Assembly (NCBI GenBank): GCA_011800805.1
Contig: MPNW01000276.1
Location: forward strand, 179,361 to 193,005
Direction of reading: 5' to 3'
Source: Hirudo medicinalis
Taxonomy: Eukaryota; Annelida; Clitellata; Hirudinida; Hirudinidae
Length of the DNA: 13,645 nucleotides
Part shown: piece after piece, positions 1-8,043 of the stretch
Position numbering within the stretch: position 1 is the first letter of the stretch
Layout: every line of letters begins with the position of its first letter
Notes under the pieces: generated by a model
The model's database searches: none
What the model was told of the DNA's origin: nothing
Seen by the model: only the letters and a program-made list of their open reading frames with translations
Position numbers and translations under genes: made by a program

Positions 1-60
1 TTCTGCCCGATGTAGAAACTTTCCCCTACACCCGTTAGAACTTCTCGAGTAGGTTGTTGT

Positions 61-660
61 AATACTCTTCCGATTAATAGTATCCCGATGACTAATGGGA
101 TGACCACTAAAGTTTCTGATTTATGTACTGAGGTAGTTATAGACGCTAAAGAATTCCACACTAGGTCTTTCGAAAACATCATTGTAGAACAACTACCATC
201 TTTTCCAGCCTTGGTAGATAGTGGAGCCGAAGTGTTGCATTAAAGAAGATTTAGTGAAATCTTTGGAGGTTATATCACATAAACAGATCGATGTCTTTGG
301 TCTAACCGAGACACCTAAGAGAGTAGGTTTCACCCCTTCAGTGGTGGAATTGTTAGTCTCTATTTGTAAATATGATGTAATTCTTCCCAAGTCTATTGAA
401 GCGACCAATGCAGAAATGGATGCAGTCGTAGATCAGGTGGCGTTATCTTTAACACCAGACTCGGATGATACGAGGGAGTTGTCGGTAAACACTTCCGAGG
501 ACGACATCATAGGTATTGCTCTAATCGAAGCTTATCCTCAGGAGGTTAATGTAGTCGAGACAAGCGAATCTTCCAGTGACAGTGATGTCGAACGTGCCTT
601 GTTTGCAGGAAGACTCTAGTTTTCCAGCCGTCGCTGTCCAAACCATATCTAACGTTTCGG
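61..660 (+). pseudogene. Ty3/gypsy aspartic protease and acidic linker, frameshifted
   Basis: The retropepsin active-site motif LVDSGAEV is encoded at 211-234, with the catalytic Asp codon at 217-219. It is preceded in the same frame by about 50 residues of plausible protease N-terminus. A frameshift follows at once: this frame stops at 241-243, and the protein resumes one frame over as CCIKEDLVKSLEV from about 233. That second frame stays open to 619 and turns into an acidic Ser/Asp/Glu-rich linker (residues like TSESSSDSD near 570-590). The linker appears to run on into the integrase N-terminus in a third frame near 600. A retropepsin would process Gag-Pol in virus-like particles. This copy is not functional. 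Confidence 0.8.
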
Positions 661-1475
661 AACAGGATGAGGGAGTAGAGGCTGCTTCCTTTGCTGAGGA
701 ACAGCGGTCATGTTTCATTGAAACCTCATTGAAACCGTTTTGGCAATTAGCGAAACAAGATAAGAGGGGTTTCTTTATAGATAGGGGATTACTTATCATC
801 GCGAGACTTTGTGGGGTCAGAGATTCAAACAGTTGTGTTTGCCTGACCAACGAATTCCGGTCGTGCTTGAGATGGGGCATGATGCTCCCTACGCGGGACA
901 TATGGCTTAGAAATCATCACGAATGCGGATTTTTATGAGTTTCTGGTTTCCGGATATGGAAAATCGAGTTCCTGCCTACTTCGAGTCGAGTAAAGATTGC
1001 CAGTTGAGGGCACCCCATAAAAAAGGGATCGAGTTCCCATTCTTCCCCTTCCCCGTAATGATGAATTTCCTTTCAGTCACTTAGTTTTGGATTGTATTAG
1101 TCCTATTGTTCCTTGAGGTGACCCGGTTGCAGTTCAGCCGAAGTATAATTATGGTTGTAGATCTGTTCTCGAGATGGCCAATGACATATCCTTTACGTTC
1201 AATGAGTGCACAAGCGGTCTGTGATATATTATTGCAGATATTCATGACTTTTTCCATTCCTCGGGTGATTAGGAACCACCCATGTTAGTCCTTATATCTT
1301 GGTGTATGGGACATTGCCTCGTGGCCATTTAGCCATTCTTAAGGATTCGGGGGGGAGAGAAAATGGTAGGCCCTTTCACCAGGTAAAAATATGGAGACAT
1401 ATTTGAGTAAACTCCGAGAAAATCTGATGGTGTCTAAAGAATATGCTGAATTAGTGGAGAATCAAGAACGTTGTG
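661..1475 (+). pseudogene. Ty3/gypsy integrase, frameshifted and internally deleted
   Basis: The integrase N-terminus reads SLKPFWQLAKQDK (about 730-768) in one frame. The HHCC zinc domain follows in another: histidines of GHDAPYAGH are at 878-880 and 899-901, and the CQLRAP motif starts at 998. The first Cys of the usual CxxC is Ser here (SKDC). The catalytic core starts with VVDLFSRWP, with the first catalytic Asp at 1160-1162, and runs to RVIRN near 1275. The sequence then jumps straight to the late-core motif SPYILVYGTLPRG (from 1287), so the stretch with the second Asp and the Glu of the DDE triad is missing. The C-terminal part, METYLSKLRENL, starts at 1391. Frames change repeatedly and there is a stop at 908-910. 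The enzyme would insert element cDNA into host DNA; this copy cannot. Confidence 0.88.
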
Positions 1476-1814
1476 ATCTGAATATACTCTCATCTCCGAC
1501 AACAAAATCCACGATCTACATTTGATCAATGTCCAGACGACGGCATATGCTTCACGCTCGATCGTAGACCATATCGTCTGTGTTGACTATTTCAAACTCC
1601 CAAACGGTATTGGGATCTCCCTGCCCTCATTATCCATTTGAAACAAACAATACCTTACGGCTACAGCACTGGCATCTGTCGATAAATCGAAATGCTTGCT
1701 GTAGTCGATAGTGTTCAGGGCAGTGGCATGATTCAAGTCGTATATCAATTTATCCAAAGCAGCCTGGTGCTTCTTCTCCCATGAAATCTTGATGGGTACG
1801 CCCTTTTTCCTTAA
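1470..1814 (-). pseudogene. Ty3/gypsy RNase H domain, inverted relative to the integrase
   Basis: The - strand carries one continuous frame of about 115 codons that reads as the RNase H domain following a gypsy reverse transcriptase. It runs RKKGVPI, SWEKKHQAALDKL, STDASAVAV, IPIPFGSLK, TIEREAYAVVW and VYSDHN. The three RNase H acidic residues visible are Asp of TDAS (1674-1676), Glu of REAYA (1551-1553) and Asp of SDH (1476-1478). One TAG stop (1587-1589) interrupts it where these proteins normally have a Lys/Leu-Ser stretch. The frame ends at DHN, exactly where it meets the end of the + strand integrase, so its C-terminus is cut off. RNase H removes the RNA strand during reverse transcription. 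Its direction is opposite to the neighbouring integrase. Confidence 0.9.
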
Positions 1815-2253
1815 TTAATACAATTTCGTTAATTAATCTAATATAATATAATCTTGCTTTACAGTGCGTCTCTTTTTCACAGTTCTCATTAGATAGGGCT
1901 ATTCACATATGTGACTCAACATATTACTTAGCATGCTTAAGTATTATGTTTTGAAAGCGAACTCCTGAAGTTAATATGACAATTTTGTTTGCAGGCCATT
2001 AAAAGTAATGACAAGTGCCTGAAATTCAAGTATGTTCTATAGATTAAATTCGCAAATTAATGGTTTTGTGGTGCATTATGCAATTTACTGCTCTCACTCA
2101 TGTGGTGAGTCATTATTTCAGATAATCTGATAATTTTCATTTGCTGCACTAATCATCTGATTCAATTGACTATAAGTCTCTGAAGACTATTGAAAATTAT
2201 GGAAACAGCAGTTAATATTTTAATAAACAACCGAATGTAACTGTTAACTTTAA
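1815..2253. other. AT-rich spacer, no gene seen
   Basis: The stretch holds two TTAATTAA-type clusters (1812-1840) next to the retrotransposon edge and a perfect 12-base palindrome TCACATATGTGA at 1903-1914. A good-looking acceptor (TTTTGTTTGCAG ending at 1994) is followed by a possible GTATGT donor at 2030, which would make a 35-base exon. I see no partner for it and treat it as chance. Nothing else is recognisable. Confidence 0.6.
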
Positions 2254-2637
2254 ACAATTAAGGAACTTGACTACAGTCTTTCAACACAACGTTTCTATCG
2301 ACAACTTCACCACGACAAGCTACTCGCTGCAACTTCTCACCAACTTTCGAGTGCCCCAGAACCACATAACATAGTTTTAGAACAATTAACGAAACTATTT
2401 CAACAAGAATTATTGGATACATTTTATGCAAGATTTGATTTTACTATCGATGACAAACAATTTGTACGCCACTATAGACCCCGGATACAAACTCAAGATT
2501 TTTCATTCAACTGGTCCAGCCAAGTCATGTATTCATCAACAAAAACGTTCAGAAGCCTACATGAAGGATCATTGGATCAAGAAGCAATTCATTGGAACAT
2601 TACTGTTATGTATTGCAAATGTCGTACAAAACAATAA
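2254..2637 (+). CDS. Open frame of unknown nature, possible exon
   Basis: A stop-free frame runs from just after the stop at 2251-2253 to the stop ending at 2637, about 127 codons. This is long for AT-rich DNA. It has no ATG near its start; the first codons read TIKELDYSLSTQRFY, and a weak acceptor AG ends at 2262. The product is polar and hydrophilic, with Gln/His-rich stretches (QLHHDKLLAATSHQ) and no membrane segment. A second frame in the same place (2426-2683) is also open for 85 codons, so the openness may reflect base composition. I do not recognise the protein. It could be an exon of an unknown gene, a relic of a mobile element next to the LINE, or chance. Confidence 0.25.
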   Translation, partial: TIKELDYSLSTQRFYRQLHHDKLLAATSHQLSSAPEPHNIVLEQLTKLFQQELLDTFYARFDFTIDDKQFVRHYRPRIQTQDFSFNWSSQVMYSSTKTFRSLHEGSLDQEAIHWNITVMYCKCRTKQ

Positions 2638-2699
2638 AATTACAAATATGGATATGAGACTCACAAAGAATAGTTTTGCTTGAATGGTGACAAAATATA

Positions 2700-3830
2700 G
2701 TTAGTTTTTTTTAAAAATATTTTGTGAGTTTATTGTAGCAAAACCGTTTATAAACATAGTTTAAGTCAAGATTTATGATGTGAAATAAATCATTCAGATT
2801 ATCATCCGAAACAAAAAGATATCATCAGTATACAAAGTACAATCTAATGTTCTTGACACCGAAGGAATCATTAATGTAAAGTATGAACAGGAGTGGACCA
2901 AGTATTGAGCCTTGAGGCACTCCACAGTTTATAAAAGAAATAGATGACACGGTATTGTCACAACAGACTTGTTGAGATCTATTTTTTAAGTAGTCACGAA
3001 ACCAATATAAGGGATGCTTCGAACTCCAAGGTATTCTAACTTTTTCAATAGGATTACACGATGAACTGTATCAAAAGCTTTAGCGAGGTCAAACAACAAA
3101 CCAATGGTATATCTTCTCTCATCCGAAGCCTCTGCAATTTTTGTATGGAACATGACCAATGTCATGTAAGTAGAATAGTTCTTTCTAAAGCCTTACTGAC
3201 CGTTGGATGTTAAGGTAAACTTTGACAAATAATCATATAGTCTTGTATGCATAAGTCTCTCTAAAAACTTTGAAAAATAACGTAGGATGGAAGTTGCTCG
3301 ATAGTTTGTAATACTATTCCTGTCACCTGATTTATAGAGTGTAACACCTTGGCCAATTTTAAATAATCAGGAATTACGTCATTGAACAAAGAGCAGTTAA
3401 TCAGAGAGACAAATGTATGAGCAATTAGTAAAATAGCTTGCCTGACCAAGTAAGGGTCCACTCCAGCAGATCCACTGCTCATATAAAAATGATAATATCT
3501 TTTAAAATATGGGTGATGTTATGTTATCTAACCAATATTTTGTATTTTCTCATTATATAAACCACTGTCCATAGCGTAAAAATCAAAATTTTGGAGATCC
3601 TTTTGTGGGAAATTTTTTCCAAATTGATTGAGTTCAATTGACCCAATTGTGGTATTTGCCTAGTCTGCTTCTTCTCGCTGTGTGTTAACATGAAATTAAA
3701 TATTATTCACATCTTCGATTAAACACCCTTGATCAAAAATTGTGGTCACCTTTGTAGTTTTGTACTGACCATTTAACAAATCAATTATTTTATTTTGAAA
3801 GCATTCCTCTTTTCTGTTTCAACATAACGT
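2700..3830 (-). mobile_element. Decayed Jockey/CR1-like LINE reverse transcriptase
   Basis: Read on the - strand, this gives an ordered non-LTR reverse transcriptase with stops and frameshifts. The region ahead of the palm lies at about 3480-3830 (NKIIDLLNGQYK-like). SSGSAGVDPYLVRQAILL follows just inside 3480, then SLFNDVIPDYLKLAKV, GFRKNYSTYMTLVMFH (an in-phase stop just before GFR), FDLAKAFD at 3070-3093 (first catalytic Asp), [10 protein letters not shown], and [10 protein letters not shown] at 2894-2923. The catalytic box YTDD sits at about 2821-2832 instead of the usual Y/F-A-D-D. The protein fades out near CYNKL at about 2720-2745. Such enzymes copy element RNA at a nicked target. No endonuclease domain, 3' tail or target duplication is seen, so both ends are approximate. 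The class (Jockey versus CR1/L2) is not certain. Confidence 0.9.
3789..3794 (-). terminator. Candidate polyadenylation signal AATAAA
   Basis: The - strand reads AATAAA here, about 180 bases past the stop codon of the gamma-subunit exon. It is the first canonical signal downstream of that stop. It falls at the 5' edge of the LINE relic, so the host 3' UTR may end in LINE-derived sequence. The motif is common in AT-rich DNA, so the assignment is weak. Confidence 0.3.
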
Positions 3831-3974
3831 GAAGGTAGTGGACATTTGGGCGCTACGGCAATACGTGGTTGTCGTGATGTCTTTCGGATGAGAATAGGTC
3901 AGCTGTTAATTAGCTAAACATTTCCGAAATTCTGCACAACGGTGTAAGTTATTATTTACTCGCAAGATTCAATT

Positions 3975-4339
3975 CTATAAGATGAAGCTCGAATACACGA
4001 CGCGCACGTTTTCAGTATCTCGTTGTCCACTCGTTGGCTCTTTTGCGGCCTGCGCTTCGCCTGACGATAGATTGGTTTTGTCCATGATGGGCTTCTTGTC
4101 TTGATTATGGTGGGTGGGAACCGAGGGTGTAGCACCGTAGGATAGGTGCCTGATGTAGATGGAAATGTTACTGACTGCAGCTATCATGGCGCAGAGGAAG
4201 CTGGCGGCTCCAAAGAAGAAGGCCCATCCATAGTGGTAGGTGAAGGTGTTGGAGGGATCTGTTTCTGTCTTTTTTCTGTGCGATACTTCGTCGTTTACTG
4301 ACGATATGTACAGGATGACCCCCATTGCCAGGATTAAAG
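3975..4339 (-). CDS. Terminal exon of a calcium channel gamma-subunit (TARP, gamma-5/7-like) gene
   Basis: The exon encodes 120 residues before a TAG stop (3975-3977). It opens with the end of the third membrane segment (LILAMGVILYIS) and the signature SSVNDEVSHRKK. A short extracellular loop ends in YHYGWAFFF, which leads into the fourth membrane segment (FFGAASFLCAMIAAV). A cytoplasmic tail of about 60 residues, rich in Lys, Ser and Thr, follows. ILYISS-NDEV and the Y-YGW motif are typical of the CACNG5/CACNG7 branch of the claudin-like gamma/TARP family. Members assist voltage-gated calcium channels or AMPA-type glutamate receptors at the plasma membrane. The exon starts after a good acceptor with two bases completing a split codon (phase 1 intron). 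The tail ends in SSFIL, which fits a class II PDZ-binding pattern; this is inference. Upstream exons should lie to the right on the - strand but were not found. Confidence 0.85.
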
Positions 4340-4356
4340 CTGAAAGATGTAAGATA
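4340..4356 (-). other. 3' splice acceptor of the gamma-subunit exon
   Basis: On the - strand a TATCTTACATCTTTCAG-type tract, fairly pyrimidine-rich, ends in AG at 4340-4341. The coding frame begins at 4339. Conserved protein similarity starts immediately after it (LILAMGVILYIS), which supports the site. Confidence 0.75.
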
Positions 4357-4939
4357 CAAAATAGTAAGTTGATGCAGTGTGGCTCGTTATTTTATTGCTT
4401 TCATATTTTTGACTTGATTTTAGGACGTACTAAATTGACATGAAATTATAATAAAATATTTTTAAAGAATATGAAAACAAGTAAATCATCCAAATAAGCG
4501 GGAAATATTTATTTTGCAAGAAATTACATTTCAGCTTCATTTATTCAATATAGGTGAATTTCTTGAACTTTGGAGGTTGCCATGCTCCAAATTGAGGTTT
4601 GACAGCTGTGAGGCCGGTCTTTGTGCTAAAGATATTGATTATAGGATGCGAAACAGACTCTATGTAAATTGAAATTTTCGGTATTAAGGAAATCGTATAG
4701 ATTGCATAGAAGCGTCAAAAACTTGAAAAACAAATTGCTGATTGTTTGCATGACGTGTCACGTGTTTCTCTTCCCGAATATGCTTGTTTTGAATTACAAA
4801 GAGTTTCTAAAAATAACCTGTTGAGATACGCATTGTCCATCTGCTGCTAATTTATAATAACGCAGATAATCAGTCAACGTGAGCTTTCTGGTCGGTTTGT
4901 GAGAAATTCAAGGCGGATTCTTGAATTAATCTTTCCGTA
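4342..4939. other. Probable intron of the gamma-subunit gene, no exon seen
   Basis: The stretch lies upstream of the gamma-subunit acceptor and should be its intron if the gene is intact. It is AT-rich. The only motifs noted are a CACGTG E-box (4759-4764) directly after TGACGTGT. I read both strands for the hydrophobic segment expected of the preceding gamma-subunit exon and did not see it. Confidence 0.5.
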
Positions 4940-5170
4940 ATGGATAAAATAATCCCTTCTGATTACGAAATTAAAAAAGAATATCATGATGGGGAACTAT
5001 TTATAGACATAACGGAGGGCATGATTCATTTAGAAGTGGCCTTCTTCATCGTCATTAATATTAAGAGTCCTTATCACTCAGACAATAATCTTTCTTTCTT
5101 GTGGATTTCTATTCGGCGTGCATTATTGTGGAGCTTAAACAATCCATTTCAACAAACCAGGATAATTTAA
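4940..5170 (+). CDS. Small ORF, hypothetical, doubtful
   Basis: An ATG with a moderately good start context (CCGTAATGG) opens 76 codons ending in TAA. The first 30 residues are charged (MDKIIPSDYEIKKEYHDGEL). The rest is hydrophobic, without a clear membrane segment pattern. It lies on the strand opposite the gamma-subunit gene, probably inside its intron. I recognise no family. The AT-rich codons make a chance ORF quite possible. The first part could instead be a short first exon, but I see no strong donor. Confidence 0.15.
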   Translation: MDKIIPSDYEIKKEYHDGELFIDITEGMIHLEVAFFIVINIKSPYHSDNNLSFLWISIRRALLWSLNNPFQQTRII

Positions 5171-6050
5171 AACAAGAGTAAAATGAATAAAATAGAATAA
5201 AGTAAATTAAGACAACTTTAAAGTCTAAATTTAATTAATTTAAAAAACACGCAACAACATCTCTGTGGTTCGTCTGCTAAAAATGTCAATCATAGGACGA
5301 GCTTAACGATGTTTTGGCACGAAATCTCGTGCATGAAAATATCCTGGGATGAATATTTGTTTTTGAATGTCAAATGTCCAATGTCCAATCTTGTAATGAC
5401 CTACTGTAATACATTTCCTTGAATGCATTTCAAACATTAATGAAGGTTGCATTGACTCAGTACATTTGATGTTTGCACGCTTTAATGTTATGATAGTTGG
5501 TTAATATTGTAATATCAATTATTTAAGTTGGTTTAATATATATTGACATCGAAAAAGTAAATTAGCATTCAATAAATTTATTAATAATTCGTGTCTTTTC
5601 TGGGATCTCTCTCTTTGTGATTATTCAAAATAAACTCAGTTTTCGTCGTCTCAAATTTGCAAACGTCAAATCACCGGCTAAAATAAAATCTGAGAAACCT
5701 TTAAAATATTTTGAAAACAAATATTTTTCTCAATAATAGAAGTCCTGTAATTATGTCATTTATTTTATTAAGTCACATAAAAACATGATTTTGACTAACT
5801 ATTATTGATACATTTCACATTCCTTGTGAAGGAATTTTCCCGGAAGCATCAGTTGCAGGTACAGCAACTTGCTATAAGCACCTCTAGATACAACTTCACT
5901 CTATTCGACCAGGCCAATCAGGAATTACATGAATATGCGTGAGAACATAAATAACTAGATGCTTGTAACTTGTCCAACATCAATTTTGTAAAAGCAGTTT
6001 AATTAAATTGATTGTTAATTAATTAACGTTAATTAAAATTAATTAAAAAC
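5171..6050. other. AT-rich spacer with TTAATTAA cluster
   Basis: No gene is visible on either strand. The stretch contains a short direct repeat AATGTCC twice (about 5368-5386), a 12-base palindrome AATAAATTTATT near 5571-5582, a small hairpin with arms AGTTGC/GCAACT near 5850-5870, and a run of TTAATTAA/TTAATTAAC units at 5998-6048. These look like background AT-rich sequence. Confidence 0.6.
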
Positions 6051-6840
6051 TTCCACCAGCAAAGGTCTTCTCAGGCAGTGGCTACACCTCACGTTTTCCT
6101 CGGCGGTAGTCTTTGTGGCTTGTTTTATATTCCTTATGGTGGGTGGTTGCTCCAAATCTGGATGCTTCAACCATTTTCAACCTAAAATGTTTGCATGGCC
6201 CACTATTGTTAAAGATTATTGTTAACATATTGTTACAGTGAGACGATTTGAAGACAGAACATTCGACAGATACCATCATTATTTAAATTCAAGACACAAG
6301 TTAAGTGCCTTTTTAAAACGTTTTTATTAAATTAAAAAAAAAAAGAAGAAAAACCTCAATGTAATTCTAACAAATAATAAATCATAATAGAATTATATTT
6401 ATACATCTTTTAAGTTACATTTTCCTAATTAATATTCATGTTCCTGAATGGCTGGACGGATAGATTGACGTCGTGTTTAGAGATGTTTGTCAACTTGCAG
6501 ATGTATGGACATGTAACTCACATTCTCTGATATTTATGATATATCACACAAAAGTGTGATTCAGAAAAACTAAAAATCTATTCAGTTTGAGTCCATTTCT
6601 CGCAGGAAACATTTGCAAGAATTTCTGCTGAAACTGGATTTTAGGACTGCTTTTTTATTCATTGTAAAATCTTTTACCCTTATTACTGACATCAAAAGTG
6701 CATTTCTCAAAAAACAAAAACAAAAACAAAACAAAAAGTAAAAACAAAGCAAAACATATGAGATCCAAATAATGAAGGGGAGATGTCGATTTCAAGTTTT
6801 TCAATTATTTTCGATTATTTTCCGTCCACATTGACTCAAT
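6051..6840. other. Spacer with a less AT-rich patch at 6055-6190
   Basis: Positions 6055-6190 are noticeably richer in G and C than their surroundings. On the - strand they lie inside an open frame (6082-6279, 65 codons) that I do not recognise; it could be an old mobile-element fragment or exon. The rest is AT-rich. It includes a perfect hairpin at 6543-6560 (ATCACAC, loop AAAA, GTGTGAT) and a CAAAA-type simple repeat at about 6711-6755. Confidence 0.5.
6711..6755 (+). repeat. (CAAAA)n simple repeat
   Basis: A-rich tract with C (rarely G or T) at intervals of about four to six bases, read as imperfect CAAAA units. It could be an expanded retroposon poly(A) tail, but no retroposon body was recognised directly to its left. 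Confidence 0.7.
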
Positions 6841-6863
6841 CAGAGGCCTGTCTCAGTCCCTTC

Positions 6864-6880
6864 CATGTAAGATTTACATG
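6864..6880. repeat. Short inverted repeat
   Basis: CATGTAA, spacer GAT, TTACATG: perfect 7-base arms. It lies in the unique sequence just left of the duplicated block. No function can be assigned. Confidence 0.5.
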
Positions 6881-6910
6881 CCTTGACTCGACTTCCGCGA
6901 GGTCTGGATT

Positions 6911-7165
6911 GACGGAGTTCGTCCATTTCCAATTTCCGGTGAGTAAATGATGACCGATGTTCGTGATGATGACGATGACGATGACGGTGATGATGATGAC
7001 GATGTCGATGAGGATGAGGATGAGGATGAGGATGATGNGACGGAGTTCGTCCATTTCCAATTTCCGGTGAGTAAATGATGACCGATGTTCGTGATGATGA
7101 CGATGACGATGACGGTGATGATGATGACGATGTCGATGAGGATGAGGATGAGGATGAGGATGATG
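6911..7165 (+). repeat. Perfect 127-bp direct duplication around a single N
   Basis: Bases 6911-7037 and 7039-7165 are identical, separated only by the N at 7038. Each copy starts GACGGAGTTCGTCCATTTCC and ends in the GAGGAT repeat. This is what an assembler leaves when two overlapping contigs are joined without merging, so the true genome probably has one copy. Anything spanning 7038 should not be trusted. Each copy also carries TTCCGGTGAGTAA, which resembles a splice donor, but no coding exon is recognisable to its left. Confidence 0.9.
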
Positions 7166-7215
7166 TTGATGACGATGACGATGACGGTGGAGATGATGAT
7201 GACGACGATGACGAC
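6966..7215 (+). repeat. GAT/GAC triplet microsatellite
   Basis: Imperfect GAT, GAC and GAGGAT triplets run along the + strand and are interrupted by the second copy of the unique left flank (7039-7090). One + strand frame reads Asp/Glu-rich (7075-7278), and - strand frames read Ser-, His- or Ile/Val-rich. These are by-products of the repeat and not evidence of a gene. Confidence 0.85.
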
Positions 7216-7874
7216 ACTAATAATGATGTATGGGTAACGATGTGGATGCAATGGTGGATGCTTATGGTGGAAAAATGATGATATGTATGGATAACTACAA
7301 CTTTGATTGTCGGGGTTGATACTATGACAGTAACTATGATGCTTGTTCTATTAATAGGTGGGTGGTGACGTAGGTGATGATGGTAGTGATTATGTTCTGA
7401 TTGAGAGCATCATCAACTGAAGACAATGCATCCAGCTTTTCCAACCAGCATCATCTTCTTTATCTCTCGTCTCTCAATTTCTCCATGGACTGAAAGTTCG
7501 GCTTTTCCGTCCTTTCCTGACAATTCGTCTTTATTACGAAGATTCAAATCCACATGCTCATCGTGGAAATAAGTCTCAATGGAAGCGATTTGATTGCGAT
7601 TTTAATTTAATTATTTATACATATATCTTTTTCTCATTTAAATATTCACATTCATTTAGACATTTTGACATTACAGTTTGTAAATAAATCCAGAATGCAC
7701 CTGATTAAACTTATAAATAACGGAAATTTGTCTGCTCAGAAGATTACATAGTTTCTGAGTGAAATGAAAATCTGTGAAAGAACAATTTTTTGAAGTTGTT
7801 TTTTGACAATTTTTATCGAAACACAAACAGACTTCAAATCAGCTCTAATCTGCACAATTTGCTTCCTTTTTTTC
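7216..7874. other. Spacer, no gene seen
   Basis: The left part (to about 7395) has scattered ATGGTG/GATGATGG words, as if the microsatellite has decayed outward. The remainder is mixed and then AT-rich. No coding similarity, RNA gene or mobile element was recognised. Confidence 0.5.
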
Positions 7875-7951
7875 ATCATCATCATCATCATCGTCGTCGT
7901 CGTCGTCGTCGTCGTCATCATTATCGTCGTCATCATCATCACCGTAGGCAT
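7875..7951 (-). repeat. GAT/GAC triplet microsatellite, second locus
   Basis: The + strand shows an ATC run, then a GTC run, then mixed triplets; on the - strand these are GAT and GAC. A - strand frame (7845-8087, 80 codons, ATG at its start) reads through it as about 25 Asp residues ending in DEKKEANCAD and a stop. Acidic C-terminal tails occur in real proteins, but the upstream part (VEDILSFFFIFTTSG) is not recognisable and includes a T-homopolymer. I therefore record it as a repeat, with a gene only a remote possibility. Confidence 0.8.
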
Positions 7952-8043
7952 CATCTTTATTTTTCTTAGTTTTACATTTTAAGTGGGAAAACACGTGTCC
8001 TTCTCCACTTCCAGAAGTTGTAAAAATAAAAAAAAAACTCAAA

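Larger units (their letters stand above)
1..1814. mobile_element. Decayed, rearranged Ty3/gypsy LTR retrotransposon (internal part)
   Basis: Relics of protease, integrase and RNase H of one or two Ty3/gypsy pol genes lie within 1.8 kb. Protease and integrase are on the + strand and RNase H is on the - strand. No reverse transcriptase fingers/palm, gag or LTR is visible, and the left side is cut by the window edge. The + strand part needs at least seven frame changes, so it is long dead. The inverted RNase H part is much better preserved, with one stop codon in about 115 codons. This suggests either a separate, younger insertion or an internal inversion. The right edge is placed at about 1814, where the RNase H frame meets a stop and AT-rich DNA begins. 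Confidence 0.9.

Noticed and set aside
193..408. Open frame on the - strand opposite the protease relic
   Set aside because: It is antisense to a recognisable protease and linker and has no family similarity of its own.
521..901. 126-codon open frame on the - strand
   Set aside because: It overlaps the gypsy linker and integrase zinc domain on the other strand, which explain the sequence.
1995..2029. 35-base microexon between a good acceptor and a GTATGT donor
   Set aside because: No neighbouring exon has a compatible frame: joining to the open frame at 2263 would force a stop codon.
4168..4443. Other open frames overlapping the gamma-subunit exon
   Set aside because: The conserved gamma-subunit frame on the - strand accounts for this stretch; the others are shadows.
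6952..6960. Splice donor-like CCGGTGAGTAA
   Set aside because: No coding sequence is recognisable to the left. The motif lies inside the duplicated block next to a microsatellite.
6836..7251. Ser-, His- and Ile/Val-rich - strand frames of up to 125 codons
   Set aside because: They are translations of the microsatellite and pass through the N at the assembly join.
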